Shown piece after piece: positions 1 through 8,924 of a DNA stretch of 41,163 nt. The stretch spans positions 1-41,163 of the forward strand of contig NZ_PSRT01000080.1 in the NCBI RefSeq assembly GCF_004212635.1, given 5' to 3'. This DNA comes from Bradyrhizobium genosp. SA-3 (GTDB lineage: Bacteria > Pseudomonadota > Alphaproteobacteria > Rhizobiales > Xanthobacteraceae). How positions within the stretch are numbered: position 1 is the stretch's first letter; the number at the start of each line of letters is the position of its first letter. The notes below the pieces were generated by a model that was not told the DNA's origin, searched no databases, and saw nothing but the letters and a program-made list of their open reading frames with translations. Position numbers and translations under genes: made by a program.

Positions 1-451
1 TCTGGTTCGGATCGAAGGCATCGCCGCGGCGGCGCGTGCCGGGGGCGCCGGGCGCCGGCTGCTCCTGAGCGATCGGCGCGGGAGCGGCGATCTGCGGCTG
101 CTCGTAATTCGGCTGCACGGCCTGCTGCTGCGGCTGCTGCTGGCGATAGCCCGGCGCGACCTGGCTTGGCGCGATCTGGGCGGGCGGCATCGCCGCGACG
201 TTGGGCGCCTGTCCGGCTTGCGCGCCGCCTTCGAGCGCCCGCAGCCGCTCCTCGAGCTGGCGGTTGCGATATTGCAGCTCTTCGTTCTGGCCGGTGAGCT
301 GGCGCAGCTGGTTCTCCAGCCGCTCGATCCGCATCTCGGGGTCGGCATCATCCGACTGCGCGACGATCGATTGCGCAAGTGCGGGCGAGCACAAAGAGAG
401 CAGCGCGGCGATCGCCGCGGTGCCGGTAAAGACCTTAAATCTGGATGACAT
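1..451 (-). CDS. cpoB: Cell division coordinator CpoB / Tol-Pal system protein YbgF (C-terminus cut by window edge)
   Basis: Periplasmic partner of the Tol-Pal machine that links peptidoglycan synthesis with outer-membrane constriction. The visible 150 residues begin with a Sec-type signal peptide (about residues 1-26, ending in SPALA), then a coiled-coil stretch (about 37-70, heptad-like ERLENQLRQL and ELQYRNRQLEERL), then a Gln/Pro/Ala-rich linker. The TPR domain expected at the C-terminus lies outside the window. The start ATG at 451 is the only one giving a complete signal peptide. The gene follows pal on the same strand, as in most proteobacteria. The family call rests on signal peptide, coiled coil, linker and position; the TPR part cannot be checked here. 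Confidence 0.88.
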   Translation of the reverse strand, partial: MSSRFKVFTGTAAIAALLSLCSPALAQSIVAQSDDADPEMRIERLENQLRQLTGQNEELQYRNRQLEERLRALEGGAQAGQAPNVAAMPPAQIAPSQVAPGYRQQQPQQQAVQPNYEQPQIAAPAPIAQEQPAPGAPGTRRRGDAFDPNQ

Positions 452-576
452 CTTGCCCTGACGACAACAGCGAAATGGCCTGCGACGGAACATTCGACGC
501 GCCACACATTGAAGTGGAGTACGCCAAAAATGTGACTGGTACCAAGGGGTTTCTGTCACAGAATGCTGAAACGAAA

Positions 577-598
577 CCGGCGCCCGAGAGGGCGCCGG
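577..598 (-). terminator. Intrinsic terminator downstream of pal
   Basis: A perfect 9-bp GC-rich stem (CCGGCGCCC / GGGCGCCGG) with a GAGA loop. Read on the minus strand it is followed by TTTCGTTTC. It sits 40 bp after the pal stop and before cpoB, so it probably attenuates read-through from pal; cpoB would then need its own promoter between 452 and 576. Confidence 0.6.
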
Positions 599-638
599 CA
601 TCATCCAGTTCTGAAGCTGAACGGCACCTGACTGAACG

Positions 639-1127
639 TCAGGAGCTCGCGTTCAGGACGGTGACGGCGCGCCGGTTTTGCGACCAGCAGGAGATGTCGT
701 TACAGACGGCGACCGGCCGCTCCTTGCCGTAGGAGATCGTGCGCATGCGGTTCGGATCGATGCCGCGCGAGGCGAGGAACGAACGCACCGACTGGGCGCG
801 GCGGGCGCCGAGCGCGATGTTGTATTCGCGGGTGCCGCGCTCGTCGGCATGACCTTCGATGGTGAAGCTGTAGCGCGGATAGGTCTGGAGCCACTGCGCC
901 TGCTTCTCCAGGGTCACGATCGCCTGCGGGGTCAGATCGGTCTGGTCGCTTTCGAAGAACACGCGGTCACCCACGTTGACGACGAAGTCCTGCTGGCTGC
1001 CCGGCGTCGCCGCGTTGGCCATCGCATCCGTCGCAGCATTCTTGTTGGCGCAGGCGCCCATCGACAGCGCGACGGCAAGCACCGCGGCCAGCTTCAATCC
1101 CTGGAGGATACGCATAGGATGTTTCAT
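639..1127 (-). CDS. pal: Peptidoglycan-associated lipoprotein Pal
   Basis: Outer-membrane lipoprotein that anchors the Tol-Pal complex to peptidoglycan. The protein has 162 residues. The lipoprotein signal ends at the lipobox LSMGAC (Cys about residue 26), followed by an Ala/Asn-rich linker and an OmpA-like domain (about residues 48-158). Typical Pal motifs are present: FFESDQTDLTP, IEGHADERGTREYNIALGARRA and the C-terminal SYGKERP. The start at 1127 has a GGAGG box 8 bp upstream; an internal ATG at 1115 is less well placed. The gene is separated from tolB by two unrelated genes, which is unusual compared with the compact tolB-pal arrangement of many proteobacteria. Confidence 0.96.
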   Translation of the reverse strand: MKHPMRILQGLKLAAVLAVALSMGACANKNAATDAMANAATPGSQQDFVVNVGDRVFFESDQTDLTPQAIVTLEKQAQWLQTYPRYSFTIEGHADERGTREYNIALGARRAQSVRSFLASRGIDPNRMRTISYGKERPVAVCNDISCWSQNRRAVTVLNASS

Positions 1128-1192
1128 TCCGGAGCCTCCACGCTCGCGTTAGTCCACTGCTGTCCGGTCTACAGGGGGTTGGTTAAGCGAAC

Positions 1193-1214
1193 GTTCCGTC
1201 AACCTTGACGGAAC
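1193..1214. promoter_or_regulatory. 22-bp near-perfect palindrome upstream of pal
   Basis: Two 10-bp arms, GTTCCGTCAA and TTGACGGAAC, separated by CC. It lies 66 bp upstream of the pal start and 170 bp downstream of the FeeM-like gene. There is no T-run on either side, so an operator or RNA hairpin in the pal leader is more likely than a terminator. The rest of 1128-1386 shows nothing else clear. Confidence 0.35.
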
Positions 1215-1386
1215 CTTGCCTCAGCCGATCAAATGCCCCCAACCAGCGAAAAGCACCCATGATGGTTAATGGGTTGTAAATGTGGCGCGAGGGTGAAGGC
1301 AAGCCGCGCCAGCTAGCAGAAGCACTGTTTTTTGCTGGGGATTCTAGGCCGAAAGGCGTACGGCGGCCCGAGACGTCGCTTCGGAA

Positions 1387-2127
1387 TCAGGCGTGAACGG
1401 CGTCCGCCACGAACACCGGCCGCTGCGGAACGGACCGTTGCGGCGCCTGGCGCTGGCCACCGCGCCCGAACAGCATCCGCCGCTCGAAGGCGGTCGACCG
1501 CATGATCGGATAGCGCTCGAACACCTTCTTGCGGAAGGTCGGGAAGTCCGCCGCCATCAGCCCGAACGGCTTGGTGAGACCGGGAACCAGCCGGGGCTCG
1601 GCGATGGTCTGGTGCAGGAACACCCGGCGGTAGAAGGCCTGATGCTCGGGGCGCACGATCGCAAGGCCGAGATCGGCATTGAAATGCTCGCAGGCCATGT
1701 AGGCGAGGCGCGTCGTCAGATAGGGCAATTCCGGGACGCGTTTGACCTGGTCGGGATCGGCGACGAAGCGGGTCGGGTCGATCATGACCTCGCCGCGATC
1801 GAGCCGCGGCAGCAGGATCTCGGGGAAGACGTCGGCCGAGGTGGACTCGCGCCATTCAGAGGTCAGCACGCTGATACGTACGGAGCTACAGAGCTCGCCA
1901 TTGAGATAGACGCCGAAGGTCCACGCGTTCGGCAGCTCATCGTAGCGGTCGGTGACCCGTGCGTCCGCCGATTCCTTGACGGCGCCCTCGCGCCGATAGG
2001 CGCGGTAGCGGAGATTGTAGATCTCCTCCTTCTCGTCTGCCGTCTCTGCGAGATGATAGTCGAGGTCGGTGAGGAGTTCTGCCCCTCGCCCAACAGCCGA
2101 AATGACCGCTTTGGCCGAGGACTGCAT
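1387..2127 (-). CDS. FeeM-like N-acyl amino acid synthase / LuxI-fold GNAT acyltransferase
   Basis: 246 residues. The N-terminal half resembles the autoinducer-synthase/N-acyl amino acid synthase fold: EIYNLRYRAYRREG at about 35-48, a YDELPNAWTFGVYLNGEL strand region, and SVRISVL followed by a conserved acidic and MIDPTRFVAD motif. The family joins an acyl chain (from acyl-ACP) to an amino acid or similar acceptor. The Arg/Pro-rich tail after residue 220 looks disordered. The start at 2127 has AAGGAG 6-7 bp upstream. Substrate and product are not predictable from sequence. A CtrA-type box lies 88 bp upstream. The gene sits between a c-di-GMP gene and pal, all on one strand but with about 200-bp gaps, so it is probably transcribed separately. 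Confidence 0.72.
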   Translation of the reverse strand: MQSSAKAVISAVGRGAELLTDLDYHLAETADEKEEIYNLRYRAYRREGAVKESADARVTDRYDELPNAWTFGVYLNGELCSSVRISVLTSEWRESTSADVFPEILLPRLDRGEVMIDPTRFVADPDQVKRVPELPYLTTRLAYMACEHFNADLGLAIVRPEHQAFYRRVFLHQTIAEPRLVPGLTKPFGLMAADFPTFRKKVFERYPIMRSTAFERRMLFGRGGQRQAPQRSVPQRPVFVADAVHA

Positions 2128-2214
2128 CCCAACTCCTTACCCACACCGCTCACTGCAAACGCGCGCAAGAAAGGAGGATTTCACCAGAACAACTTCCACG
2201 CGCGTGATGAATTA

Positions 2215-2230
2215 TTAACAGCTTCTTAAC
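2215..2230. promoter_or_regulatory. CtrA-type binding site TTAA-N7-TTAAC
   Basis: The sequence TTAACAGCTTCTTAAC matches the alphaproteobacterial CtrA consensus TTAA-N7-TTAAC exactly. It lies 88-103 bp upstream of the FeeM-like gene and about 100 bp downstream of the GGDEF/EAL stop, so the former is the likely target. A further inverted repeat, CGGTTA-GGGT-TAACCG, lies at 2251-2266. Confidence 0.5.
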
Positions 2231-2326
2231 GTCTATGCAAAGCAATCGAACGGTTAGGGTTAACCGCCGTAGCACTACGGTGGCGGCAACAGACTGAAAC
2301 GACAGGAAATTTTTTGAGAGGCGGTC

Positions 2327-4657
2327 TTAAGCGAAGGAGCGCGAGAAGGCGACCTGGAGCGCGCTGTCACCCCGGCGTCCATGCGAGGCGTTGAGGAGCT
2401 GGCGCATCCGCACCGCGGGCACCGGACGGCTGAACAGATAGCCCTGCCCCTCGGAGACGGTGCCGTCGGCGCTGATCAGCTCGAGCTGCTCGTTGGTCTC
2501 GATGCCCTCGACCACGACGGCCATGCCGAGGTCGGCGGACAGCCGCGCCACGCCGCGCAGCAGCGTCAGCGGCCGGTCGGTGTCGATGCCTTCGAGGAAG
2601 GAGCGGTCGATCTTCACCTTCTGCATCGGGAAATTGTGCAGATAGCTGAGGCTGGAATAGCCGGTGCCGAAATCGTCGAGCGAGATGCGCACGCCGAGCG
2701 CATGCAGTTGCGACAGGATGTCGTGCGTGAGCTGGGTGTTGCGCAGCAGCGAGGATTCCGTGATCTCGATCTCCAGGCGATGGGCCGGAAGCCCCGAGAC
2801 TTCGAGCGCGTAGCGGATTTCGCTCAGCACGTCGCGCTGGTGGAATTGCTGCGGCGAGAAGTTGACGGCGACGCTGACGGCCTCCGGCCACTTCATGCAT
2901 TCCATGCAGGCGCGGCGCAGGATCCAGCGGCCGAGATCGACGATCAGGCCCATGTCCTCGGCGACCGGGATGATGTCGACCGGCGAGACCGTGCCGCGCA
3001 CCGGATGATTCCAGCGCAGCAGCGCCTCGCAGGTGGTGATCTTGCCGGACTTCAGATTGACCAGCGGCTGATAGAACAGCTCGAACTCCTCGTTGGCGAG
3101 CGCCTTGCGCAGGTCGAGCTCGAGGATACGGCGGGCCTCGACGGTCGCCGCCATCTCGTCGCGGAAGAAGCAGAAGGTGCCGCGGCCGTCGGCCTTGGCG
3201 CGGTACAGCGCCATGTCGGCGTTCTTGAGCAGCGTATCGGCGCTGGTGCCATCCGGCGAGGTCAGCGCGATGCCGACGCTGGCGCCGATCTCGACCAGAT
3301 GGTTGTCGATGCGATAGCGCTCGCTCAGCCGCTCGACGATGCGGCGGGCGAGACTAGCTGCATCTTCGGGCGAGGAGATGTTCTGCTGGAACACGACGAA
3401 TTCGTCACCGCCGAAGCGGGCGACGAAATCCTCCGGCCGCAGCATCTCGCGCAGGCGGTTGGCGACCGCACACAGCAGCTGGTCGCCGCAGGGATGGCCG
3501 AGCGTGTCGTTGACCTGCTTGAACTGGTCGAGGTCGACGAACAGCAGTGCGGAGAGCCGTGCGGCGCCATGCGAATTGGCCAACAGCCGCTCGATCTCGT
3601 CGCGGAAGCTGACCCGGTTGGGCAGCGCCGTAAGTTCGTCGTAGCGGGCGAGATGGCTGATCCGGGCTTCGGCGCTTGTGCGTTCGGTGATGTCTTCCAG
3701 CAGCAGCACCGTGCCGCCGCCGGTCATCGGCTGGAACGTCCAGGCCAGCGTGCGGCCGCGCGCCTGATCCGGATCGGCGGTGACGATCTCGCAGATTCGC
3801 GCCTTCTCGATCTCGGACAGGATCTGATTGCCGCTCTCCGCCGAGATCGACCCGGCCGCGACGCAGGCCGAGGCGATGTCGGCGGCCGTGGCGCCGCGCT
3901 TGACGAGGTCCTCGGGCAGCGCCATCAGCTCGCTGAAGCGATGGTTCATCACGGCGAGGCGCCGATCGGCGCGAAACATGCACAGGCCGTGCGGCATGTT
4001 GTTGAGCGCAGTGTCGAACTGGCTGGCCAGCGCGGATTCGCGGAAGCTCGAGGTCAGCGCCTTGACGAAGATCGCGTGCAGGCTGAGGTTGATGTTCTTC
4101 AGCGCGATGAAGAACAGCACGAGCAGGATCGCGAGCCCGATATAGTAGAATCCGCCGTGCAGCAGCAAGGCGAGCGACATCGGACCGCAGGCGAGCGCGA
4201 CGTGCCACTGCACGACCCTGGGCTGGCCGTAATTGCGGGCGGCGCCGCCGGCGGTGTAGCCGACCGTAACGGCGACGCAGAGCATGTTCGCGACCGCGTC
4301 GTCGTTGTTGAAAATCACGACGAAGCACCACATGCCGATGACCGCGGCATAGACGAGCGCGCCGAACCAATAGCGCGGCTCCAGATGCTTGGCCTGCTGG
4401 AACGTCAGGCCCGGCACGCGGTTTTCGTAGGGCCGCATCTGAAACGCGCGCCCGGTGCCGATGGCAATGATCAGAAACGCGATCGGCCACAGCAACACGT
4501 CGCCGGTCTTCAGCGCAGTCATCACCGCGGCCACGGCCGCGGAAGCCGAGCCGAGGAAGATAGCCCAGAAATTCTGCACCATAGAGTTGATGAGAGCGGC
4601 GTAGAGTATCGGCTCCAGCTCGTCTCGATCACTCTGCTTCTGGTCGGCCAGCTGCAT
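2327..4657 (-). CDS. Membrane-anchored PAS-GGDEF-EAL c-di-GMP signalling protein
   Basis: 776 residues. The N-terminal third (about 28-200) holds five to six membrane segments. A PAS-like domain follows (about 212-330; FDTALNNMPHGLCMFRADRRLAVMN is typical of the PAS_7 class). The GGDEF domain has an intact RFGGDEF near residue 415, so diguanylate cyclase activity is possible. The EAL domain has CEALLRW near 542 and DDFGTGYSS near 659, both intact, so phosphodiesterase activity is also possible. Such hybrid proteins often run one activity under control of the sensor. It lies between tolB and the FeeM-like gene, separated from tolB by 236 bp with hairpins, so it is probably not in the tol operon. 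The start at 4657 has AGGACG upstream. Confidence 0.95.
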   Translation of the reverse strand: MQLADQKQSDRDELEPILYAALINSMVQNFWAIFLGSASAAVAAVMTALKTGDVLLWPIAFLIIAIGTGRAFQMRPYENRVPGLTFQQAKHLEPRYWFGALVYAAVIGMWCFVVIFNNDDAVANMLCVAVTVGYTAGGAARNYGQPRVVQWHVALACGPMSLALLLHGGFYYIGLAILLVLFFIALKNINLSLHAIFVKALTSSFRESALASQFDTALNNMPHGLCMFRADRRLAVMNHRFSELMALPEDLVKRGATAADIASACVAAGSISAESGNQILSEIEKARICEIVTADPDQARGRTLAWTFQPMTGGGTVLLLEDITERTSAEARISHLARYDELTALPNRVSFRDEIERLLANSHGAARLSALLFVDLDQFKQVNDTLGHPCGDQLLCAVANRLREMLRPEDFVARFGGDEFVVFQQNISSPEDAASLARRIVERLSERYRIDNHLVEIGASVGIALTSPDGTSADTLLKNADMALYRAKADGRGTFCFFRDEMAATVEARRILELDLRKALANEEFELFYQPLVNLKSGKITTCEALLRWNHPVRGTVSPVDIIPVAEDMGLIVDLGRWILRRACMECMKWPEAVSVAVNFSPQQFHQRDVLSEIRYALEVSGLPAHRLEIEITESSLLRNTQLTHDILSQLHALGVRISLDDFGTGYSSLSYLHNFPMQKVKIDRSFLEGIDTDRPLTLLRGVARLSADLGMAVVVEGIETNEQLELISADGTVSEGQGYLFSRPVPAVRMRQLLNASHGRRGDSALQVAFSRSFA

Positions 4658-4810
4658 TGGCTAGTTACGCGTCCTGTTTGGCGCGTAGTCTTACCCAGCC
4701 CAGATGAAGCCTTTCTGAGGGAACATCGTTAAAGTCGAGTTGTTTTTCGGCAATAGCGAACCTGTTTCTGCTGATATTTCAAGCAGCTAGGTAAGTCTTG
4801 CCGAGCGCAA

Positions 4811-4866
4811 GGTGAAGGAAAGCTTGCTTTCCTCACCTAACGCGAAAAAATCGGCGCTTTTTTTCG
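4811..4866 (-). terminator. Tandem hairpins at the end of the tolQRAB unit
   Basis: Reading on the minus strand after the tolB stop, there is an A/T-rich inverted repeat (CGAAAAAA with matching TTTTTTCG, 4843-4866) and then a longer stem with one bulge (GGTGAGGAAAG / CTTTCCTTCACC, 4811-4837). The T-runs fit termination of the tol transcript. The remaining bases to 4657 hold the promoter region of the c-di-GMP gene, with no clear motif. Confidence 0.4.
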
Positions 4867-4893
4867 ACAACATCGCGCGTCTGAACACGCAGT

Positions 4894-6258
4894 CTATTGA
4901 CCCGCCGTCGAGGACAATAGCGGCGACCATGCCGGGTCGGAGGCGAAGCCCGGCGTCGGCACCTTCAGCTCGTTGCGACCGGAGATGTCGACGGAGTACA
5001 GCGACGGCCCGCCATTGCCGCCGGGGTCGCGGAAGAACATCAGCACGCGGCCGTTGGGCGAGAAGGTCGGGCCCTCATTGTGGAAGCCGGAGGTGAGCAG
5101 CCGCTCGCCGCTGCCATCAGGCTTCATGACGCCGATCGAGAACTGCCCACCGCCCTGCCTGGTGAAGGCGATGTAATCGCCCTTCGGCGACCACACCGGA
5201 GTCGAATAGCTGGCGTTGGTGTCGTCCTTGGAGAAGGAGATGCGCTGCGCCTGTCCTCCGCCCGCGCCCATCACGTAGATCTGCGACCTGCCGCCACGAT
5301 CGGACTCGAAGCAGATGCGGGTGCCGTCCGGCGAGTAGGACGGCGAGGTGTCGATCGCCGGCGTGTCGGTGAGGCGCGTGGTCGAACGCGAACGCAGATC
5401 CATCACGAACAGGTTGGAATTGCCGCCCTGCTGCAGGCTCATGATGACGCGCTGGCCGTCCGGCGAGAAGCGCGGCGCAAAGGTCATGCCGGGGAAGTTG
5501 CCGACGATCTCGCGCTGGCCGGTCTCGATGTTGAAGAGATAGACCTTCGGATCGCCCTGGCCGAACTCCATGTAGGTGATCTCTTGCGAGCTCGGCGAGA
5601 AGCGCGGCGTCAGCACGAGGTCGGAGCCGCGCGTCAGATAGCGCACATTGGCGCCGTCCTGGTCCATCATCGCGAGCCGCTTGACGCGGCGCTCCTTCGG
5701 CCCGCTCTCGTCCACGAACACCACGCGGCTGTCGAAATAGCCCTTCTCGCCGGTCATCCGCTCGTAGATCTGGTCGGAGATGATGTGGGCGATGCGCCGC
5801 CAATATTCCGGCGAGGTGAAATATTGCTGGCCGGCGAGCTGCTGACCGGAGACCACGTCCCAGAGGCGGAATTCGGCCTTGAGCCTGCCGTCCGGCTGCC
5901 GCGTCATGCGGCCCGTGACGAGGGCCTGCGCGTTGATGGTCTTCCAGTTCTGGAATTGCGGCGCGACGTCGATGTTGCTGATGCGCTCGATGAAGGCGGC
6001 CTGGTCGATCGGCGCGAACAGGCCTGAGCGCTTGAGATTGTTGGTGATGACCTGCGTGACGCCGTTGCCGACGTCGCCGTCGGACGGCGAGCCCGGCAGG
6101 AAGTTGGTGATCGCGATCGGGACCGGCTGGAATTCCGTGGGATCGATGCGAAGGCGTGGCTGCCCCTGGGCGAAACCGTGTCCACCCCCGAGCATCGCGA
6201 GTGCCGATCCGGTGACGGTCATGAAACGGCGGCGGTTCATCGAACGGGCATCATTCAT
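4894..6258 (-). CDS. tolB: Tol-Pal system periplasmic beta-propeller protein TolB
   Basis: 454 residues from the chosen ATG. The N-terminal signal carries NRRRFMTVTG followed by a hydrophobic stretch ending GFAQG, which looks like a Tat rather than plain Sec signal. Residues about 35-175 form the TolB N-terminal domain (IAITNFLPG, NNLKRSGLF, PIDQAAFIE). The rest is a WD40-like PD40 propeller with repeats such as RFSPDGQRV, SYSPDGTRICFESDRGG and TFSPNGRVLMFF. An open frame continues upstream to 6369, but it would overlap tolA by 88 bp, so the ATG at 6258 (or 6240) is preferred. The gap to tolA is 23 bp, consistent with an operon. Confidence 0.95.
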   Translation of the reverse strand: MNDARSMNRRRFMTVTGSALAMLGGGHGFAQGQPRLRIDPTEFQPVPIAITNFLPGSPSDGDVGNGVTQVITNNLKRSGLFAPIDQAAFIERISNIDVAPQFQNWKTINAQALVTGRMTRQPDGRLKAEFRLWDVVSGQQLAGQQYFTSPEYWRRIAHIISDQIYERMTGEKGYFDSRVVFVDESGPKERRVKRLAMMDQDGANVRYLTRGSDLVLTPRFSPSSQEITYMEFGQGDPKVYLFNIETGQREIVGNFPGMTFAPRFSPDGQRVIMSLQQGGNSNLFVMDLRSRSTTRLTDTPAIDTSPSYSPDGTRICFESDRGGRSQIYVMGAGGGQAQRISFSKDDTNASYSTPVWSPKGDYIAFTRQGGGQFSIGVMKPDGSGERLLTSGFHNEGPTFSPNGRVLMFFRDPGGNGGPSLYSVDISGRNELKVPTPGFASDPAWSPLLSSTAGQ

Positions 6259-6281
6259 CACAAAATTCTTTTGTTCGGATG

Positions 6282-7241
6282 TCACAACATATCTTTCAGA
6301 CCGAAAGTCATCGGAATGAGCTTCCAGCTCTCGTACTGCTGCTTCGGCATGAACGAATAGACCTGGCACTGCACGATGGCGCGCTTGGCGCTCTCCGCCA
6401 CCGCCTGGGCGATCGACCGCGACGGTCCTCGCACCGCGACGACGATCGGCTCGGCCGCCAGCGATCCGTCAATCTTCATGGGAATGTCGATGTCGGCTTC
6501 ATACTGGTCGGCGTCTTGCCCGTTATAGGTCGGCGTGAAGCAGCGCTTGACCGCGCCCTGGAATGCACCGCGCCAGGTCGCGACGTTGTTGGCGGCAGTC
6601 CCGGTCGCCGATCCCAGCGACGCCGACGCATTCAGCGCCGAGCCGGCGAGTTCGTGCCGGGTCGCGGAACGCTTGTCGAGGTCGCGCTGGATCTGCGCGG
6701 GGTCGAAGGTGCGCTCCTTCGGTTTCGGCTGCTGCTGCGGCTGCACCGCCGCGACCTTCTGCTCGACCGGCTTGGGCGGCGGCTTCTTGGTGTCCAGCTT
6801 CTTCTGGAGCTCGGCGATCGGATCTTCCTTGGCCGGATCAGGCTTCTTTTCCTGCGGCTTCGGCTCTTCCTTCGGCTTTGCCTCGGCGACAGGCTTCGGC
6901 GGCTCGGGCTTCTTCTCGACCGGTTTCTCGACGGGTTTTGGCGGCGGCTCGGGCGTCGAGTTGGTCTTGATCAGCTCTTTCTTCTCGGTGACCTTGCCGA
7001 CGGCGTCTTCCTCGGGCTTTGCTTCCGCGATCTTCTCGACCTTGGGCTTCGGCTCTTCCTTCTTGCCGGTCTTCTGCCCCGCCATCATCTTGGCGAGCTG
7101 ATCGGTGGAGATGATGTCGACCGGAAGCGACTCCTCCGGCGCGATGTAGGCCTTGCTGCTAAAGGTGACGAGGCCCCATCCCAGCACGAGGACGTGGAGA
7201 GCAATCGACGCAACGAGTGTTTTGTCGACCTTCACCTTCAC
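6282..7241 (-). CDS. tolA: Cell envelope integrity protein TolA
   Basis: 319 residues with a GTG start 3 bp after the tolR stop, indicating translational coupling. One inner-membrane segment (about residues 10-28, LVASIALHVLVLGWGLVTF) with the TonB/TolA-type Ser-His pair is followed by a long Lys/Pro/Glu-rich linker (about 55-180, many PKPVEK and KKPEPPK units) and a C-terminal globular domain (about 215-319; KRCFTPTYNG, ADIDIPMKIDGSL). TolA spans the periplasm and links TolQR energisation to Pal and TolB. The repetitive linker is expected in this family. Confidence 0.93.
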   Translation of the reverse strand: MKVKVDKTLVASIALHVLVLGWGLVTFSSKAYIAPEESLPVDIISTDQLAKMMAGQKTGKKEEPKPKVEKIAEAKPEEDAVGKVTEKKELIKTNSTPEPPPKPVEKPVEKKPEPPKPVAEAKPKEEPKPQEKKPDPAKEDPIAELQKKLDTKKPPPKPVEQKVAAVQPQQQPKPKERTFDPAQIQRDLDKRSATRHELAGSALNASASLGSATGTAANNVATWRGAFQGAVKRCFTPTYNGQDADQYEADIDIPMKIDGSLAAEPIVVAVRGPSRSIAQAVAESAKRAIVQCQVYSFMPKQQYESWKLIPMTFGLKDML

Positions 7242-7244
7242 GGC

Positions 7245-7694
7245 TTACCCCTGATCCGCTTCCGTGACGAGAGCGAGCTTCTTGAAGCCCGCGCCGGACA
7301 GCAGGCCCATCACCCTGGCGACCGTCCCGTAATCGGCCTTCTTGTCGGCACGGAGATAGATGCGTTCCTCGAGCCCGCCGCGGGCGTCCGTGATCGCCTT
7401 GAGCTTCGGCACCAGCTCGTTGATCGCGATCTCGGCGTCGTTGATGAACACCTTGCCCTTGATGTCGACCGACATCTGGATCGGTTTCTGGTCGTTCTGC
7501 TCAAGGCTCTTGGCCTGGGTCTGCGGCAGATCGAGCGGCACGCCGACGGTGAGGAGCGGTGCCGACACCATGAAGATGATGAGCAGCACCAGCATCACGT
7601 CGACCATCGGGGTGACGTTGATCTCGGCCATGACCGGCTTGCGCCGGCTACGGCGCCCGCCGCCTCCGGACGAACTCGCGACGTTCATGCCCAT
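7245..7694 (-). CDS. tolR: Tol-Pal proton channel subunit TolR (ExbD family)
   Basis: 149 residues. A short cytoplasmic Ser/Gly/Arg-rich head is followed by the single membrane helix around residues 30-50 with the essential Asp in INVTPMVDVMLVLLIIFMV, then a periplasmic ExbD-type domain (DLPQTQAKSLEQ, YLRADKKADYGTVARVMGLLSGAGF). Together with TolQ it uses the proton gradient to drive TolA. A second ATG at 7688 is an equally possible start; neither has a strong ribosome site. It lies 55 bp after tolQ. Confidence 0.95.
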   Translation of the reverse strand: MGMNVASSSGGGGRRSRRKPVMAEINVTPMVDVMLVLLIIFMVSAPLLTVGVPLDLPQTQAKSLEQNDQKPIQMSVDIKGKVFINDAEIAINELVPKLKAITDARGGLEERIYLRADKKADYGTVARVMGLLSGAGFKKLALVTEADQG

Positions 7695-7749
7695 GGTCTG
7701 ATGCCCAAATTGCCCTTCACACTATACATGCCGTCATACATGCCCTCCG

Positions 7750-8466
<717 letters not shown>

Positions 8467-8924
8467 AAGCAGTATCCTCTCAAGGCGATCGTTACCTAAT
8501 GTCCTTCGGCCAGCAAATGGCTGCCGGTGTCCTCTAACAGCCGCGCTAGAACCCGCGCGGCCGGCAAGCCCGCTCAAAGCCTTGTCTTTTTGGGGTGCAG
8601 GGCTCGTCCAAAGGCTCTCCAAAGCCGGCCGCCTGCATTCCCCGCCAAGATGTCAAAACTAAGGGCCTCGACACGGCTTCGGGCGCGACTGTCCGCAATT
8701 ACCAGAGCCCGGCGTTGGTTAATGCGGGGTTACCGGCAGCGAATTTGGCCGCGGGAAAGGCAGGCAGCGCAGGGGGATGGGGGCGGCGGGGTCCGCTGCG
8801 TCCGGGACGCGAGAGTTCCGCTTCCTCCCGCAGACAGCACGAGGAGGGGCCGCTCCATGCCTGCAGGAACCAGCCCTCGCCCGGAAAAGTTGTCCCGGAA
8901 ATTCATCTTTGGCGAGGTTTTGCC
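8467..8924. other. 458-bp divergent intergenic region between tolQ and the DUF2231 gene
   Basis: No convincing gene. It must hold the tol operon promoter and the DUF2231 promoter. A CtrA-like near match (TTAA-N7-TTAC, one mismatch) lies at 8719-8733. A GGAAC-N17-AGTT pair at 8866-8891, about 30 bp before the DUF2231 start, resembles the EcfG general-stress consensus (GGAAC-N16/17-CGTT) with one mismatch. Both are suggestive only. Confidence 0.3.

Noticed and set aside
2381..4732. Very long open frame (783 codons) antisense to the GGDEF/EAL gene
   Set aside because: It mirrors the codon structure of the minus-strand gene, is rich in His/Arg/Asp/Glu without any fold motif, and is a known effect of high GC third positions. 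The same holds for long antisense frames over tolA, the ECF gene, hyuA and hyuB.
6259..6369. Longer start for tolB
   Set aside because: It would overlap tolA by 88 bp and push the signal peptide 37 residues inside the protein.
8595..8924. 110-codon upstream extension of the DUF2231 protein
   Set aside because: Gly/Arg/Ser-rich, not family-like, and a clear ribosome site precedes the ATG at 8925.
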